64,000 nucleotides of DNA from DATDFB01 sp036522835. Lineage in GTDB: Bacteria; Acidobacteriota; Thermoanaerobaculia; Gp7-AA8. The stretch lies in assembly GCA_036522835.1 (NCBI GenBank), contig DATDFB010000207.1:1-64000 (forward strand), given 5' to 3'. The notes beneath the pieces were generated by a model that had not been told where the DNA came from, ran no database searches, and saw nothing but the letters and a program-made list of their open reading frames with translations. The translations under genes and the position numbers were made by a program. This document shows, piece by piece, positions 16,080 to 28,298 of this stretch. How positions within the stretch are numbered: the first letter of the stretch is position 1; the number at the start of each line of letters is the position of its first letter.

Positions 16080-18506
16080 ATGCATCCCCAAACGCTGTCC
16101 CATTACCGCATGCAGCGGCTCATCGGTGCGGGAGGCATGGGGGAGGTCTACCTCGCGGAAGACATGACGCTCAACCGCAAGGCCGCGCTCAAGCTCCTGC
16201 CGGCGCGTTTCACTCAGGACGAAGAGCGTGTCAAACGCTTCAAGCGCGAGGCCCGCGCGGCGTCGGCGCTCAACCATCCGAACATCATCACCATCTACGA
16301 GATCGGCGAGGTCGACGGCGTCCACTTCATGGCCCAGGAGTTCATCGAGGGCCAGAACCTCCGCGAGCGCATCGCGCGCGGCACCATGCCGATCGGGGAG
16401 GTGATCGACGTCGGCATCGGCGTTGCCGGCGCGCTCGCCGCCGCGCACGACGCCGGCATCATCCACCGCGACATCAAGCCCGAAAATGTGATGCTCCGGC
16501 CGGACGGCTACGTCAAAGTGCTCGATTTCGGCTTGGCCAAGCTCGTCGACGAGGCGTCGCTCAAGGACAGCACGACCGGCGGCGTGATGGGGACGCTGCT
16601 CTACATCTCGCCCGAACAGGCCCGCGGCCATCCGCCCGACTCGCGCTCCGATCTCTACTCCCTCGGCGCGGTGATGTACGAGATGCTCACCGGCCGCCCC
16701 CCTGTCATCGGCGACAACTTCCTGGAAATGGCGATGTCGATCGCCAGCCGCCGTCCCGATCCGCCGTCGTCGATCGTTCCCGGCATCCCGCCGGAGCTCG
16801 ACCGCATCGTGCTCAAGGCGTTGGAGAAGGAGCCGTCGTCGCGCTACGCCTCGGCGCGGCAGTTCCTGGGCGACCTCCTGACTCTGCGGCGCGAGCTCGA
16901 CTTCGAGAACAAGCTGCACTCGCTCGACCCGCACCTCAGGTCGACCCCGGCCATGGGCGACCAGCCGACCGTGCCGATGCAGTTCCTGCGATCGTCATCG
17001 TCGAACCGCTTCCTGCGCATGAAGGAAGTGATGCTGTCGTCAAAGGCGGCCGTGATCGCCGCGACGCTGGTCCTCGCCGTCGCCATCGTCCTGGCCATTG
17101 CCTCGCGCACGGACATCTTCAGGCAAAACCGCATCGACTCCATCGCCGTGCTGCCGTTCGCGAACGTCTCGGGCAATCCGGCCAGCGAGTACCTGAGCGA
17201 TGGGCTGTCGGAGAGCATCCTCGACTCGCTGTCGCAGCTGCCCGAAACGCAGGTGATCGCGCGCAGCACGGTGTTCCACTTCAAGGGGAAGAACAGCGAT
17301 CCGGTCAGCGTCGGCCGCGAGCTGCACGTGCGCGGCGTCGTCAGCGGCGAGTTGATCCAGCGCGGCGACCGCGTGCAAGTCCACGCTGTCCTCACCGACG
17401 TAAAAAAGGGGACCCAGGTGTGGGGCCAGCGCTACGACCGTAAGCTCGCCGACGTCCTCGACCTTCAGCGCGATCTCGCCGCGGAGATCTCGTCGCAGTT
17501 GCGCGCGCAGCTCACCGGCGACGAGCGCGCCCGCCTCTCGAAGCACAGCGCCGACAACAGCGCGGCGTTCCAGCTCTATCTCAAAGGCCGCTACTTCGCG
17601 AACAAGTACAACGACGAAGAGCAGAACCGGCGCGGCATCGAGTACTACAACCAGGCCATCGAGGCCGATCCGACGTACGCGCAGGCGTGGGCGGGGATCG
17701 CCGAGGCGTATTACAGCCTTTCGAATCTGCACATGGCGCCGAAGGAGGCCATGCCGCGGGCGCGCGAGGCCGCCAAGCGCGCGCTGGCGTCCGACGACTC
17801 ACTCGCCGCCGCGCACACGGCGCTGGCGATCGTGCTGGCGTGGTACGACTGGGACTTCAAAGGCGGCGACCGCGAGTTCCGCCGCGCCGTCTCCCTCAAC
17901 CCGAACGACTCCGACGCGCACGCCGCCTATGGCGACTTCCTCACCGCGCGGGGCGACTTCTCCCGCGCCATCGCCGAGAAGCGCCGCGCGGAGATGCTCG
18001 ACCCGCTCTCGGCGAATGTGACGTGGCAGGTGGCGCGGACGCTGTTTTACGCCGGCCGCCTCGACGAAGCGAGCGAGCAGTTGAAGCGGACGACGGAGCT
18101 CGACGACCACTTCCCCTACACGTACTATCTGCAGGCGCTGATTGCACAGCGCAAGGGCCGCGACGACGTGGCCCTGCAGCTCCTGCAGCACGGGATGCAG
18201 CTCGGCGACCGCAGCCAGCTCTTCGTCGGCGCCGAGGGCTACACGAACGCGCGCCTCGGCCGCCGCGCCGAGGCGATGCGCGACGTCGAGGAGCTTCAGG
18301 CACGCGCGTCGGGGGCCTACACCGTGCCGCTGCTTCTTGCCCGCATTCACGCTGCCCTGGGCGAGAAGGACAAGGCGCTGGAGCTGCTGCAGAAGGTCTA
18401 CGACGACCGCAGCGAGTCGATCGTGTGGCTGAAGGTCGACCCGACGTTCGAGTCGTTGCGGGACGATACACGGTATCAGGCGTTGCTGAAGAAGGCGGGG
18501 TTGTAG
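16080..18506 (+). CDS. Ser/Thr protein kinase with TolB-like domain and TPR repeats
   Basis: An 808-residue membrane protein. The kinase domain (about 10-275) has GAGGMGEVYLAED, the ATP-anchoring Lys in AALKLLP, HRDIKPENVML and DFGLAK. A single membrane helix lies near 320-342. The outer part begins with a TolB/FlgO-like domain (IDSIAVLPFANVSGNPASEY, about 350-480) and then TPR-type repeats (about 500-800) including YNQAIEADPTYAQAWAGIAE. The architecture, kinase inside and protein-binding sensor outside, is very frequent in Acidobacteriota. Targets are unknown; the next gene encodes a sigma-54 activator with the same orientation. Confidence 0.95.
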   Translation: MHPQTLSHYRMQRLIGAGGMGEVYLAEDMTLNRKAALKLLPARFTQDEERVKRFKREARAASALNHPNIITIYEIGEVDGVHFMAQEFIEGQNLRERIARGTMPIGEVIDVGIGVAGALAAAHDAGIIHRDIKPENVMLRPDGYVKVLDFGLAKLVDEASLKDSTTGGVMGTLLYISPEQARGHPPDSRSDLYSLGAVMYEMLTGRPPVIGDNFLEMAMSIASRRPDPPSSIVPGIPPELDRIVLKALEKEPSSRYASARQFLGDLLTLRRELDFENKLHSLDPHLRSTPAMGDQPTVPMQFLRSSSSNRFLRMKEVMLSSKAAVIAATLVLAVAIVLAIASRTDIFRQNRIDSIAVLPFANVSGNPASEYLSDGLSESILDSLSQLPETQVIARSTVFHFKGKNSDPVSVGRELHVRGVVSGELIQRGDRVQVHAVLTDVKKGTQVWGQRYDRKLADVLDLQRDLAAEISSQLRAQLTGDERARLSKHSADNSAAFQLYLKGRYFANKYNDEEQNRRGIEYYNQAIEADPTYAQAWAGIAEAYYSLSNLHMAPKEAMPRAREAAKRALASDDSLAAAHTALAIVLAWYDWDFKGGDREFRRAVSLNPNDSDAHAAYGDFLTARGDFSRAIAEKRRAEMLDPLSANVTWQVARTLFYAGRLDEASEQLKRTTELDDHFPYTYYLQALIAQRKGRDDVALQLLQHGMQLGDRSQLFVGAEGYTNARLGRRAEAMRDVEELQARASGAYTVPLLLARIHAALGEKDKALELLQKVYDDRSESIVWLKVDPTFESLRDDTRYQALLKKAGL

Positions 18507-18557
18507 CGGCCATAAACACCTGGTAGGGATTGCTGCCTCCCGCGCCTCTCCTTCAGT

Positions 18558-22115
<3,558 letters not shown>

Positions 22116-22147
22116 CGCGCCGACACGACTTCGTTGCGGAACGCCTC

Positions 22148-22153
22148 TACAAT
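22148..22153 (+). promoter_or_regulatory. possible -10 element (TACAAT) of the retropepsin lipoprotein gene
   Basis: TACAAT ends six bases before the ATG of the next gene, so transcription would begin at or close to the start codon and the message would be leaderless. No good -35 hexamer is visible at 16-18 bases. No Shine-Dalgarno sequence precedes the ATG, which agrees with leaderless translation. Confidence 0.35.
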
Positions 22154-22159
22154 CTCTCC

Positions 22160-23512
22160 ATGTCTCGGCGGCTGGTGGCGCTGATTGCCGTCCTCATCGC
22201 GGGGTGCGCGCTCTACTCCGACGTCACCATCGTGCCGCTCATCGTGCAGCCGGCGAACATCGATCATCCCAACGACCTCAACTCGATGATCCGCAAGGCC
22301 GACCTCGTGCGCGCCGTGCAGCTCGCGCCGACGATCGAGGCGAAGCAGAACCGCTCCGCACAGGAGTTGGCCGCCCTCGGCAGCGCCGAGCTGATCTCCG
22401 GCCGCTATGACGATGCCCGCCGCCACCTCCGCGCCGCCATCGAGCTCTCGCCGTTCCGCACGACGCTCTCCAACATCGCCTGGGACCTCTCGCAGCTCGA
22501 GTACATGACCAACAATTACGAGGCCAGCCTGTACTGGGCAAAGATCGCCGCCGAGCACGGGATGGTCATCAAGAAGTGGCACACCGACTATCTCGCCGCG
22601 CTCTCCGGCGTGAACGTCTATCAGGTCAGCGGCCGCCACACCGAGCGCATCTCCATGCGCGCCTCGCACCCCGACGTGCCGCGCATCGAAGTGCGCCTCA
22701 ACAAGGGCAAGACCGTCACCGGCATCATCGACTCCGGCGCGGTCACGAGCATCGTCTCGCAGCAGCTCGCCGACACGATCGGGTTGAAGTCCCTCGGCGA
22801 CTTCCAGGGGACGTTCACCGGCCTGCTCAGCGAGCCGATTCCGGTGCGCTTTGCGCTCGTCGACACATTGGAGATCGGCGACATGGTCGTGTCGAAGGTC
22901 CCGGTCGCCATCATGGCCGACGAGAAGATGAAGTTCTTCATCGCCGGGAAGAAAGAGTTTCACATCGACCTGCTGATCGGGACGAACTTCCTCAAGGAGT
23001 TCCGCACGGAACTCGACTTCCGCCGCAACCTGGCGACGTTCACGGTGCTGACGAGCGCCGACCGCCGCCCCACGCCCGACCAGAACATCTTCATCGAGAA
23101 GTTCCGCCCGGCCGTGCGCGGCACGATCAACCGCCACGGCTGGTTCATGTTCATCCTCGATACCGGCTCCGAGGTGACGTATCTGAATGAGCGGCACGTG
23201 GAGGACCTGCCGATTCAGCTCTTCGCGCCGAAAATCCACAGCGCGATGCTGCAGGGCCTTGGCGGCTCGCAGAAACACGGTCCGAAAGTGGAGAACGTCG
23301 ACCTCGGCTTCGACAAGTGGGCCGGCGTCTTCCACAACCTCCCGATGTACGACGCCGGCGAGGCCGACCGCACCGCCGGCATCCTCGGCGAGAACTACCT
23401 CCGCAACTTCATCGTCACCATCGACTTCGGCAAGATGCGCATGGACCTCGCCCCCATCAACCCCCTGACGCAGGCGCCCGAAGTGCTCGTGCCGGGGCAG
23501 AAGGAGCAGTAG
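22160..23512 (+). CDS. lipoprotein with two retropepsin-like aspartic protease domains
   Basis: A 450-residue protein with a lipoprotein signal (ALIAVLIAGC). A TPR-like stretch (about 60-135) is followed by a first retropepsin-like domain with IIDSGAVTSIVS (catalytic Asp near 191) and a second with FILDTGSEVTYLN (catalytic Asp near 333). Each domain has its own later hydrophobic-Gly block (LLIGTNFL and GILGENYL). Retropepsins work as dimers, so two domains in one chain could form the active pair, as in pepsin. The first motif is DSG rather than DTG. It is predicted periplasmic or surface-attached; the substrate is unknown. Confidence 0.85.
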   Translation: MSRRLVALIAVLIAGCALYSDVTIVPLIVQPANIDHPNDLNSMIRKADLVRAVQLAPTIEAKQNRSAQELAALGSAELISGRYDDARRHLRAAIELSPFRTTLSNIAWDLSQLEYMTNNYEASLYWAKIAAEHGMVIKKWHTDYLAALSGVNVYQVSGRHTERISMRASHPDVPRIEVRLNKGKTVTGIIDSGAVTSIVSQQLADTIGLKSLGDFQGTFTGLLSEPIPVRFALVDTLEIGDMVVSKVPVAIMADEKMKFFIAGKKEFHIDLLIGTNFLKEFRTELDFRRNLATFTVLTSADRRPTPDQNIFIEKFRPAVRGTINRHGWFMFILDTGSEVTYLNERHVEDLPIQLFAPKIHSAMLQGLGGSQKHGPKVENVDLGFDKWAGVFHNLPMYDAGEADRTAGILGENYLRNFIVTIDFGKMRMDLAPINPLTQAPEVLVPGQKEQ

Positions 23513-23559
23513 CCGCTCCGTCGGCGCGCCTCTTGCCACCAATCGCGGCGGAGGTTTCC

Positions 23560-24024
23560 ATGGCCGCGAAGACCGCAAAGACGAGGAAGACGAACGGCAA
23601 GAGCGATCCCGCCGTCTCCTACAACGAGTTCAAAACCTACGAGGGACAGCGGTACACCGGCATGAAAGTCGGCCGCAGTCACAAGTGGTATTACGACAAG
23701 GGCGAGTGGAAGGAAAAGAAGATCACGCCGGACCTCTGGCAGATCAGCTACGCCGTCACCAAGCGCCGGGCCGGCCGCGCTCCCGAGGGATCCGGCGTTC
23801 CCGTCGGCACGGAGTACCACTGGTACGTGCTGGCGCATCAGAACGTGTGCAAAGTCAACGCAAACGACTACACGACCTCGCTGACGGGACTCAAATTCAA
23901 GATCGCGTACAGGAAAGCGGAGAACGGGAAATGGAGCGCCACGCCGCACACGCAGCGCAAGCGCATGATCTCGTTCCTGCGCGACGTAATCGAGGATCTC
24001 GAGAAAGAGGACGAGCAGCAGTAA
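23560..24024 (+). CDS. hypothetical protein, 154 residues
   Basis: A basic, Lys- and Tyr-rich soluble protein with a lysine-rich N-terminus (MAAKTAKTRKTNGKSD) and blocks such as GMKVGRSHKWYYDKGEWKEK and WYVLAHQNVCKVNANDY. It has no signal peptide or membrane segment. GGAGGT stands six bases before the ATG, a strong ribosome binding site that fixes this start. I do not recognise the family. It lies downstream of the retropepsin gene and converges on the M23 peptidase, whose stop begins at the next base. Confidence 0.8.
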   Translation: MAAKTAKTRKTNGKSDPAVSYNEFKTYEGQRYTGMKVGRSHKWYYDKGEWKEKKITPDLWQISYAVTKRRAGRAPEGSGVPVGTEYHWYVLAHQNVCKVNANDYTTSLTGLKFKIAYRKAENGKWSATPHTQRKRMISFLRDVIEDLEKEDEQQ

Positions 24025-24819
24025 TCAGCGCTTGACCAGCGAAAACGGATCGACCCGCGCTCCCTGCACGCGCATCCCCCAATGGAGATGCGGCGCGGTG
24101 ACGCGGCCGGTTGCGCCGACCAGTCCCACGACTTGCCCGTTCTTCACGGCCTCGCCGCTCTTCACGTCGATCCGGGAGAGGTGCGCGTAAAGCGAATAGA
24201 TCCCCAATCCGTGATCGACGATCACGGTGCTTCCGGTGAAGAACAGGTTCTTTGCCAGCACGACGCGGCCGCGGTTCGCCGCATGGACCGGCGTGCCGCT
24301 CCTTGCGCGCAAGTCGGCGCCGGAGTGCGGCGCGCGCGGCTCGCCGTTGAAGATGCGGCGTTCTCCGAAGTTCCTCCCGGCCACGCCGGGAATCGGCACT
24401 GTGAACGGCTCGTCGGGAACGACGTCCGTCGAGATCCGCCCGTAAATCGCCTCCGTCTCTTTCGACTCGCGATTCGCGCGATCGAGGGCCGTTTTGTTCA
24501 ATTCGACGAAGCGGTCGTCGACCTTCAGCGGCGTGGTCGGAAATTTCTTCGCGCGAACGTCGATGACGATCTTGCGTCTCTCGACGCGGCCGTCATCCGT
24601 CGTCAGCACGCCCTCCCCTTCGTGCGCGCCCGGCTTCGCCTCCAAGTCGACGCCGACGATCGTCGTCCATGCGCCGGCGGCGCGAAACGCCGGGACCTGC
24701 TTTCCTTGCCAGATCACCTGCACCGATTTCAGGCGCGGCTCGTCCGGCAGCGTCAGCCGAACCGCGCTGCCCTGGCTCGCCGTCGTCACGGCCGCGGCAA
24801 GCAAGGCGGCGATCATCAT
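24025..24819 (-). CDS. M23 family metallopeptidase (LytM-type)
   Basis: A 264-residue secreted protein. After a signal peptide (MMIAALLAAAVTTASQG) and an unassigned N-terminal domain comes an M23/LytM domain with HSGADLRA (zinc His and Asp) and HLHWGMRV (catalytic and zinc His). Enzymes of this family cut peptidoglycan cross-links; all key residues appear present. Its ATG overlaps the glmU stop (ATGA), so it is the last gene of a cell-wall operon. Regulation would follow that operon. Confidence 0.9.
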   Translation of the reverse strand: MMIAALLAAAVTTASQGSAVRLTLPDEPRLKSVQVIWQGKQVPAFRAAGAWTTIVGVDLEAKPGAHEGEGVLTTDDGRVERRKIVIDVRAKKFPTTPLKVDDRFVELNKTALDRANRESKETEAIYGRISTDVVPDEPFTVPIPGVAGRNFGERRIFNGEPRAPHSGADLRARSGTPVHAANRGRVVLAKNLFFTGSTVIVDHGLGIYSLYAHLSRIDVKSGEAVKNGQVVGLVGATGRVTAPHLHWGMRVQGARVDPFSLVKR

Positions 24820-26198
24820 TTCTTCTTCAACTGTGCCCGCCGCTTCACCGCCCACCCCTCCACCGTCTTCTGCGGCACGCGGCTGAGCGCGAGCGCGTCG
24901 GGGGGCACGTCCTTCGTGATCGTGGAGCCGGCGCCGACGTACGCGCCCTTACCGACGCGCACGGGCGCGACGAGCTGCGTGTCGGAGCCGATGAAGACGC
25001 CGTCCTCGATCACGGTCTTGTGCTTGTTCACGCCGTCGTAGTTGCAGGTGATCGTGCCGGCGCCGATGTTCACGTCCGCGCCGACCTCGGCGTCGCCGAT
25101 GTACGACAGGTGCGATGCCTTCGCCCCCTCGCCGAACACCGCTTTCTTCGTTTCGACGAAGTTTCCGACCTTGACGTGCTTGCCGAGGCGCGTGCCGGGG
25201 CGGAGGTGCGCGTACGGCCCCACCGCCGCCTCGTCTTCGATGACCGCGTCCTCCGCGACCGTGCCGGTCTTCACGTGCACGTCGTTGCCGACGGTGACGT
25301 TGATGAGGTGGACATTCGGTTCGATGACGCAGTCGCGGCCGATCGCGGTCGTCCCTTCGAGGGTGACAAACGGGTAGACGACGGTGTCGGTGCCGATCGA
25401 TACGGTCGAGTCGATGACGACGGTCGACGGGTTGCGGAACGTGACCCCCTCGCGCATCAGCTTGTCGAGCACGCGGCGCTGGATCTCCGCCTCGGCGACG
25501 GCGAGCTGGGCGCGGGAGTCGACGCCGGTTGCTTCCAGCGGATCGTCGACAATGACCGCGCCGACACGGGCGCCTTGTTCGCGGATCATCGATACCACGT
25601 CGGTAAGGTAGTACTCGCCTTGCGCATTGTTCGGGGTGATGCGGCGCAAATGGCCGAAGAGACCGGCCGCATCGAACACGTACATCCCGGCGTTCACTTC
25701 ATCGATGCGCTTCTCGTCATCGGTGGCATCTTTCGCCTCGACGATGCGCAGCACGCTGCCGTCGGCGTCGCGCACGATGCGGCCGTACTTCGCCGGATCG
25801 GCCGGCTTCATCGTCAGCATCGTGAGCGCGTTCTGCTGCTGAACGTGCTCGTCAAGCAGCCGGCGCAGCGTTTCGACGCGCGGCAGCGGAACGTCGCCGG
25901 AAAGAATCAGCACGTTGCCGGCGGAGACGAACGGCTCGGCCATCTTTACCGCGTCACCCGTCCCCCGCGGCGGGTCCTGCACCGCGAAGCGCGCCCGCTC
26001 GCCGACGTGCTTCTGCACTTCGTCGCGCTGATGGCCGACGATCATCACCGGCGGACGCGCGCAGACCTCGGCGGCCAAGTCGAGCACGTAGTCGATGATC
26101 GGCCGTCCCGCGGCGCGGTGGAGGATCTTGATTGTCTTCGACTTCATCCGCGTGCCGAGGCCCGCGGCGAGGATCACGACGTCGAGGTCGTCAGTCAT
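24816..26198 (-). CDS. glmU: bifunctional UDP-N-acetylglucosamine diphosphorylase/glucosamine-1-phosphate N-acetyltransferase
   Basis: A 460-residue cytoplasmic enzyme that acetylates glucosamine-1-phosphate and then uridylates it, giving UDP-GlcNAc for peptidoglycan and lipopolysaccharide. The uridyltransferase half begins VVILAAGLGTRMKS and has GDVPL. The C-terminal half is a left-handed beta helix of hexapeptide repeats (IGTDTVVYPFVTLEGTTAIG and onward) with the acetyl-CoA region NYDGVNKHKTVIEDGVFIGS. Length fits the family. The ATG overlaps the end of yvcK by eight bases. Confidence 0.97.
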   Translation of the reverse strand: MTDDLDVVILAAGLGTRMKSKTIKILHRAAGRPIIDYVLDLAAEVCARPPVMIVGHQRDEVQKHVGERARFAVQDPPRGTGDAVKMAEPFVSAGNVLILSGDVPLPRVETLRRLLDEHVQQQNALTMLTMKPADPAKYGRIVRDADGSVLRIVEAKDATDDEKRIDEVNAGMYVFDAAGLFGHLRRITPNNAQGEYYLTDVVSMIREQGARVGAVIVDDPLEATGVDSRAQLAVAEAEIQRRVLDKLMREGVTFRNPSTVVIDSTVSIGTDTVVYPFVTLEGTTAIGRDCVIEPNVHLINVTVGNDVHVKTGTVAEDAVIEDEAAVGPYAHLRPGTRLGKHVKVGNFVETKKAVFGEGAKASHLSYIGDAEVGADVNIGAGTITCNYDGVNKHKTVIEDGVFIGSDTQLVAPVRVGKGAYVGAGSTITKDVPPDALALSRVPQKTVEGWAVKRRAQLKKK

Positions 26199-27234
26199 GC
26201 GCACGCATCCTTTCAATCGTCCGGCCATATCGGTCGTACAGCCGGAGGATCGTCTCGGCCAGCGCGGCCGAGTCATGCCGCACATAGTCCCCCTCGGCGA
26301 TGATGTCGCCAAAAAACGGAGTGACGCCGAGCTCGCGGATCGCCCCAATGTCGAACTGCACAGGGAATTGATTCTGCGCCGCGTACAGCTCGAGGATCGT
26401 CTCGCTTGGACGCCGCCCGTTGAGGATCATGACGTCGACGATCAGCCCGGCGTGCTCGATGAGCGCGCTGAGGTGCTCCTGCGCGCTGTAGCCGTCGGAC
26501 TCGTTCGGCTGGGTCATGACATTGCAGACGTAGACGCGCAGCGCCTTCGCCGAGCGCAGCGCCTCCGCGATCGGCTTGATCAACAAATTCGGGATGACGG
26601 AGGTGTACAGCGAGCCCGGTCCGATGAGGATCAGGTCCGCCTCGGCCAGCGCATCGAGCGCGCGCTGCGGCGGCGCGGCGTCGGGCGGATCGATGCCGAG
26701 GTGCACGATGCGCGTGTGCTGCTGGCGCGTGCTCGCTTTCTCGCCGAGGAGCGAGCCGCTGATCGCGACCTCGCCCTGGAGCTCGCTGCCGTCGGCGAGC
26801 GTGGCCCGGAGGCGGACGTCGTCGAGCGTCGACGGGTAGATATCGCCGGCAATGTTGAGAACCTCGGACGCCGCGAGGATGGCGTTATCGAACCCGCCGG
26901 TGATGTTCGTCAGCGCCGCGAGGAGCAGATTGCCGAGGGAGTGGCCGCCGAGGGACTCGCCGCTCTCGAAGCGGAAACCGAAAAGCTGCGACAGAAGCTG
27001 CTCTTCCTCGGCCAACGCGACGATGCAGTTGCGGATGTCGCCCGGCGGCAGCATGCCGAACTCGCGGCGCAGGACGCCGGAGCTGCCGCCTTCGTCGGTC
27101 ACGGTGACGATCGCGCCGAGGCGGTCGATCGACCAGCCGCCGTCGGCGTCGACGTAACGCTTCAGACCGCGGAGCAGCGTCGAAAGCCCGGTGCCGCCGC
27201 CGATGGCGACGATATTCAGGCCGCGATGGCGCAT
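26191..27234 (-). CDS. yvcK: YvcK/CofD-like protein
   Basis: A 347-residue protein of the YvcK (GlmR) family, which binds UDP-sugars and links carbon metabolism to cell-wall synthesis. Family blocks are IVAIGGGTGLSTLLRGLK, VTVTDEGGSSGVLRREFGM, PPGDIRNCIVAL, FDNAILAASEVL and IGPGSLYTSVIPNLL. In Bacillus, GlmR senses UDP-GlcNAc and stimulates its synthesis, so its place immediately upstream of glmU is functionally coherent. It overlaps the gene before it by 19 bases. Confidence 0.95.
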   Translation of the reverse strand: MRHRGLNIVAIGGGTGLSTLLRGLKRYVDADGGWSIDRLGAIVTVTDEGGSSGVLRREFGMLPPGDIRNCIVALAEEEQLLSQLFGFRFESGESLGGHSLGNLLLAALTNITGGFDNAILAASEVLNIAGDIYPSTLDDVRLRATLADGSELQGEVAISGSLLGEKASTRQQHTRIVHLGIDPPDAAPPQRALDALAEADLILIGPGSLYTSVIPNLLIKPIAEALRSAKALRVYVCNVMTQPNESDGYSAQEHLSALIEHAGLIVDVMILNGRRPSETILELYAAQNQFPVQFDIGAIRELGVTPFFGDIIAEGDYVRHDSAALAETILRLYDRYGRTIERMRAHD

Positions 27235-27860
27235 GCGTCGAGGAAGCCGTAGAGCGCCGCGAGTGTGCGCGACGTCGCGGTGCGTGCCTCTTCGCTCTTC
27301 GCCGCCGTGTCGCAGAGCCGGTTCAACAGCTCGCGCGAGGTCTGCGAGTGCGCGACGTCGGCGTCCATGTGCACGGCGAAGAACGCGGGAGTCCCGATGC
27401 CGTACGACTTCGCCAACCCCTCGATCTTCACCTTCGCCACTTCGGGGATCTGCGACTCGTACGCGTACAGCGCCGCGAGCCCCTCGTGCAGCGCGCCGTC
27501 GCGCGCCAGCGAATGCATGCAGGCGATGAGCGTCTTCGTCGCGTCGTTCGGTGCGGCGTTCTCGACTTCGGCGCGCTCGAGGCCGAGCATCTCGCAGAAG
27601 CGCAGCCAGAGCTCCGGATGGTTCTCCGGCCCGCGCTCCTCTTCGATGAGGTTCTCGAGCAGGAGCTGGCGCGTGGCTACGTCGGGCACGTGCGAATGCA
27701 TCGCGCTCAAGAACGTCGGGAAGGCGACGGCGTAGTGGTAGTACTGGCGCGCGTACTCACGCAGCTCGTCGAGCGTCAGCGTGCCGGCGGTCCAGCGCTG
27801 GTAAAACGGATGATCGAGCAGTCGGCGGGCGGCGATTTCACGATCTAGAACTTCATGCAT
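27216..27860 (-). CDS. CADD-like diiron protein (TENA/PqqC fold), possible p-aminobenzoate synthase
   Basis: A 214-residue helical protein of the TENA/PqqC superfamily, closest by motif to Chlamydia CADD: HPFYQRWTAGTLTLDELREY, NLIEEERGPENHPELWLRF and LAALYAYESQIPEVAKVKIE. Glu and His residues in these blocks would bind two metals. Chlamydial CADD makes p-aminobenzoate for folate from its own tyrosine; the Tyr in HPFY and the Lys in VAKVKIEGL are the kind of residues needed. Whether this protein does the same is inference. It is the first gene of the yvcK-glmU-M23 operon. Confidence 0.85.
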   Translation of the reverse strand: MHEVLDREIAARRLLDHPFYQRWTAGTLTLDELREYARQYYHYAVAFPTFLSAMHSHVPDVATRQLLLENLIEEERGPENHPELWLRFCEMLGLERAEVENAAPNDATKTLIACMHSLARDGALHEGLAALYAYESQIPEVAKVKIEGLAKSYGIGTPAFFAVHMDADVAHSQTSRELLNRLCDTAAKSEEARTATSRTLAALYGFLDACAIAA

Positions 27861-27869
27861 GGGCGGAGT

Positions 27870-28232
27870 CTAGCCCACGTGCTGGGAAATCGAGAGGGTG
27901 TTTCCGTCGGGGTCTTTGAACCAGGCCACCTTGTCGCCGCTGGGAGCGGTCCAGATGCCGTTCTTGTCCTGGCCGGGGAAGCCGTAGATCTCGAATTTCA
28001 CGCCGCGGCCGCACAGCGCTTCGGCGGCGCTGGCGATGTCCGGAACTTCCCATCCGAGGATCGTCCACGGCCACGGCGTGAACTCGACTTTGACGACGCG
28101 GATCATGATGCCGTTCGCATCGAGGACCATGGCGAAGCCGTCGTTGCTGACGAAGCGCAGTCCCAGCGCGCCTTCGTAGAACGCGCGGGCCTTGTCGTAG
28201 TCGGTGGTCGGGACGAAGGCGACGATCTTCAT
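27870..28232 (-). CDS. VOC/glyoxalase family protein
   Basis: A 120-residue single-domain vicinal-oxygen-chelate protein with the pattern MKIVAFVPTTDYDKARAFYE, LGWEVPDIASAAEAL and WFKDPDGNTLSI; the last block carries the usual metal Glu position replaced by Asn-Thr context, so activity is uncertain. The third of three nearby ATG codons was chosen because GGAACG precedes it and homologues start at this point. It is transcribed divergently from the AraC-type regulator gene and ends nine bases before the CADD-like gene. Confidence 0.85.
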   Translation of the reverse strand: MKIVAFVPTTDYDKARAFYEGALGLRFVSNDGFAMVLDANGIMIRVVKVEFTPWPWTILGWEVPDIASAAEALCGRGVKFEIYGFPGQDKNGIWTAPSGDKVAWFKDPDGNTLSISQHVG

Positions 28233-28261
28233 CGTTCCAAGCATGCGCACCAACGTAGGCG

Positions 28262-28290
28262 TTGAGCGCCGACCGCGCTTTCGCTACGAT
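28262..28290 (+). promoter_or_regulatory. promoter of the AraC-type regulator gene
   Basis: TTGAGC and TACGAT are separated by exactly 17 bases. The -10 ends eight bases before the GTG at 28299, so the transcript would be almost leaderless. The segment lies between divergent genes, so the regulator may also bind here. Motif-based call. Confidence 0.5.
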
Positions 28291-28298
28291 GACAAAAA

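Noticed and set aside
16043..16081. Longer N-terminus of the inositol monophosphatase
   Set aside because: It would make its ATG overlap the ATG of the divergent kinase gene and adds residues unlike the family.
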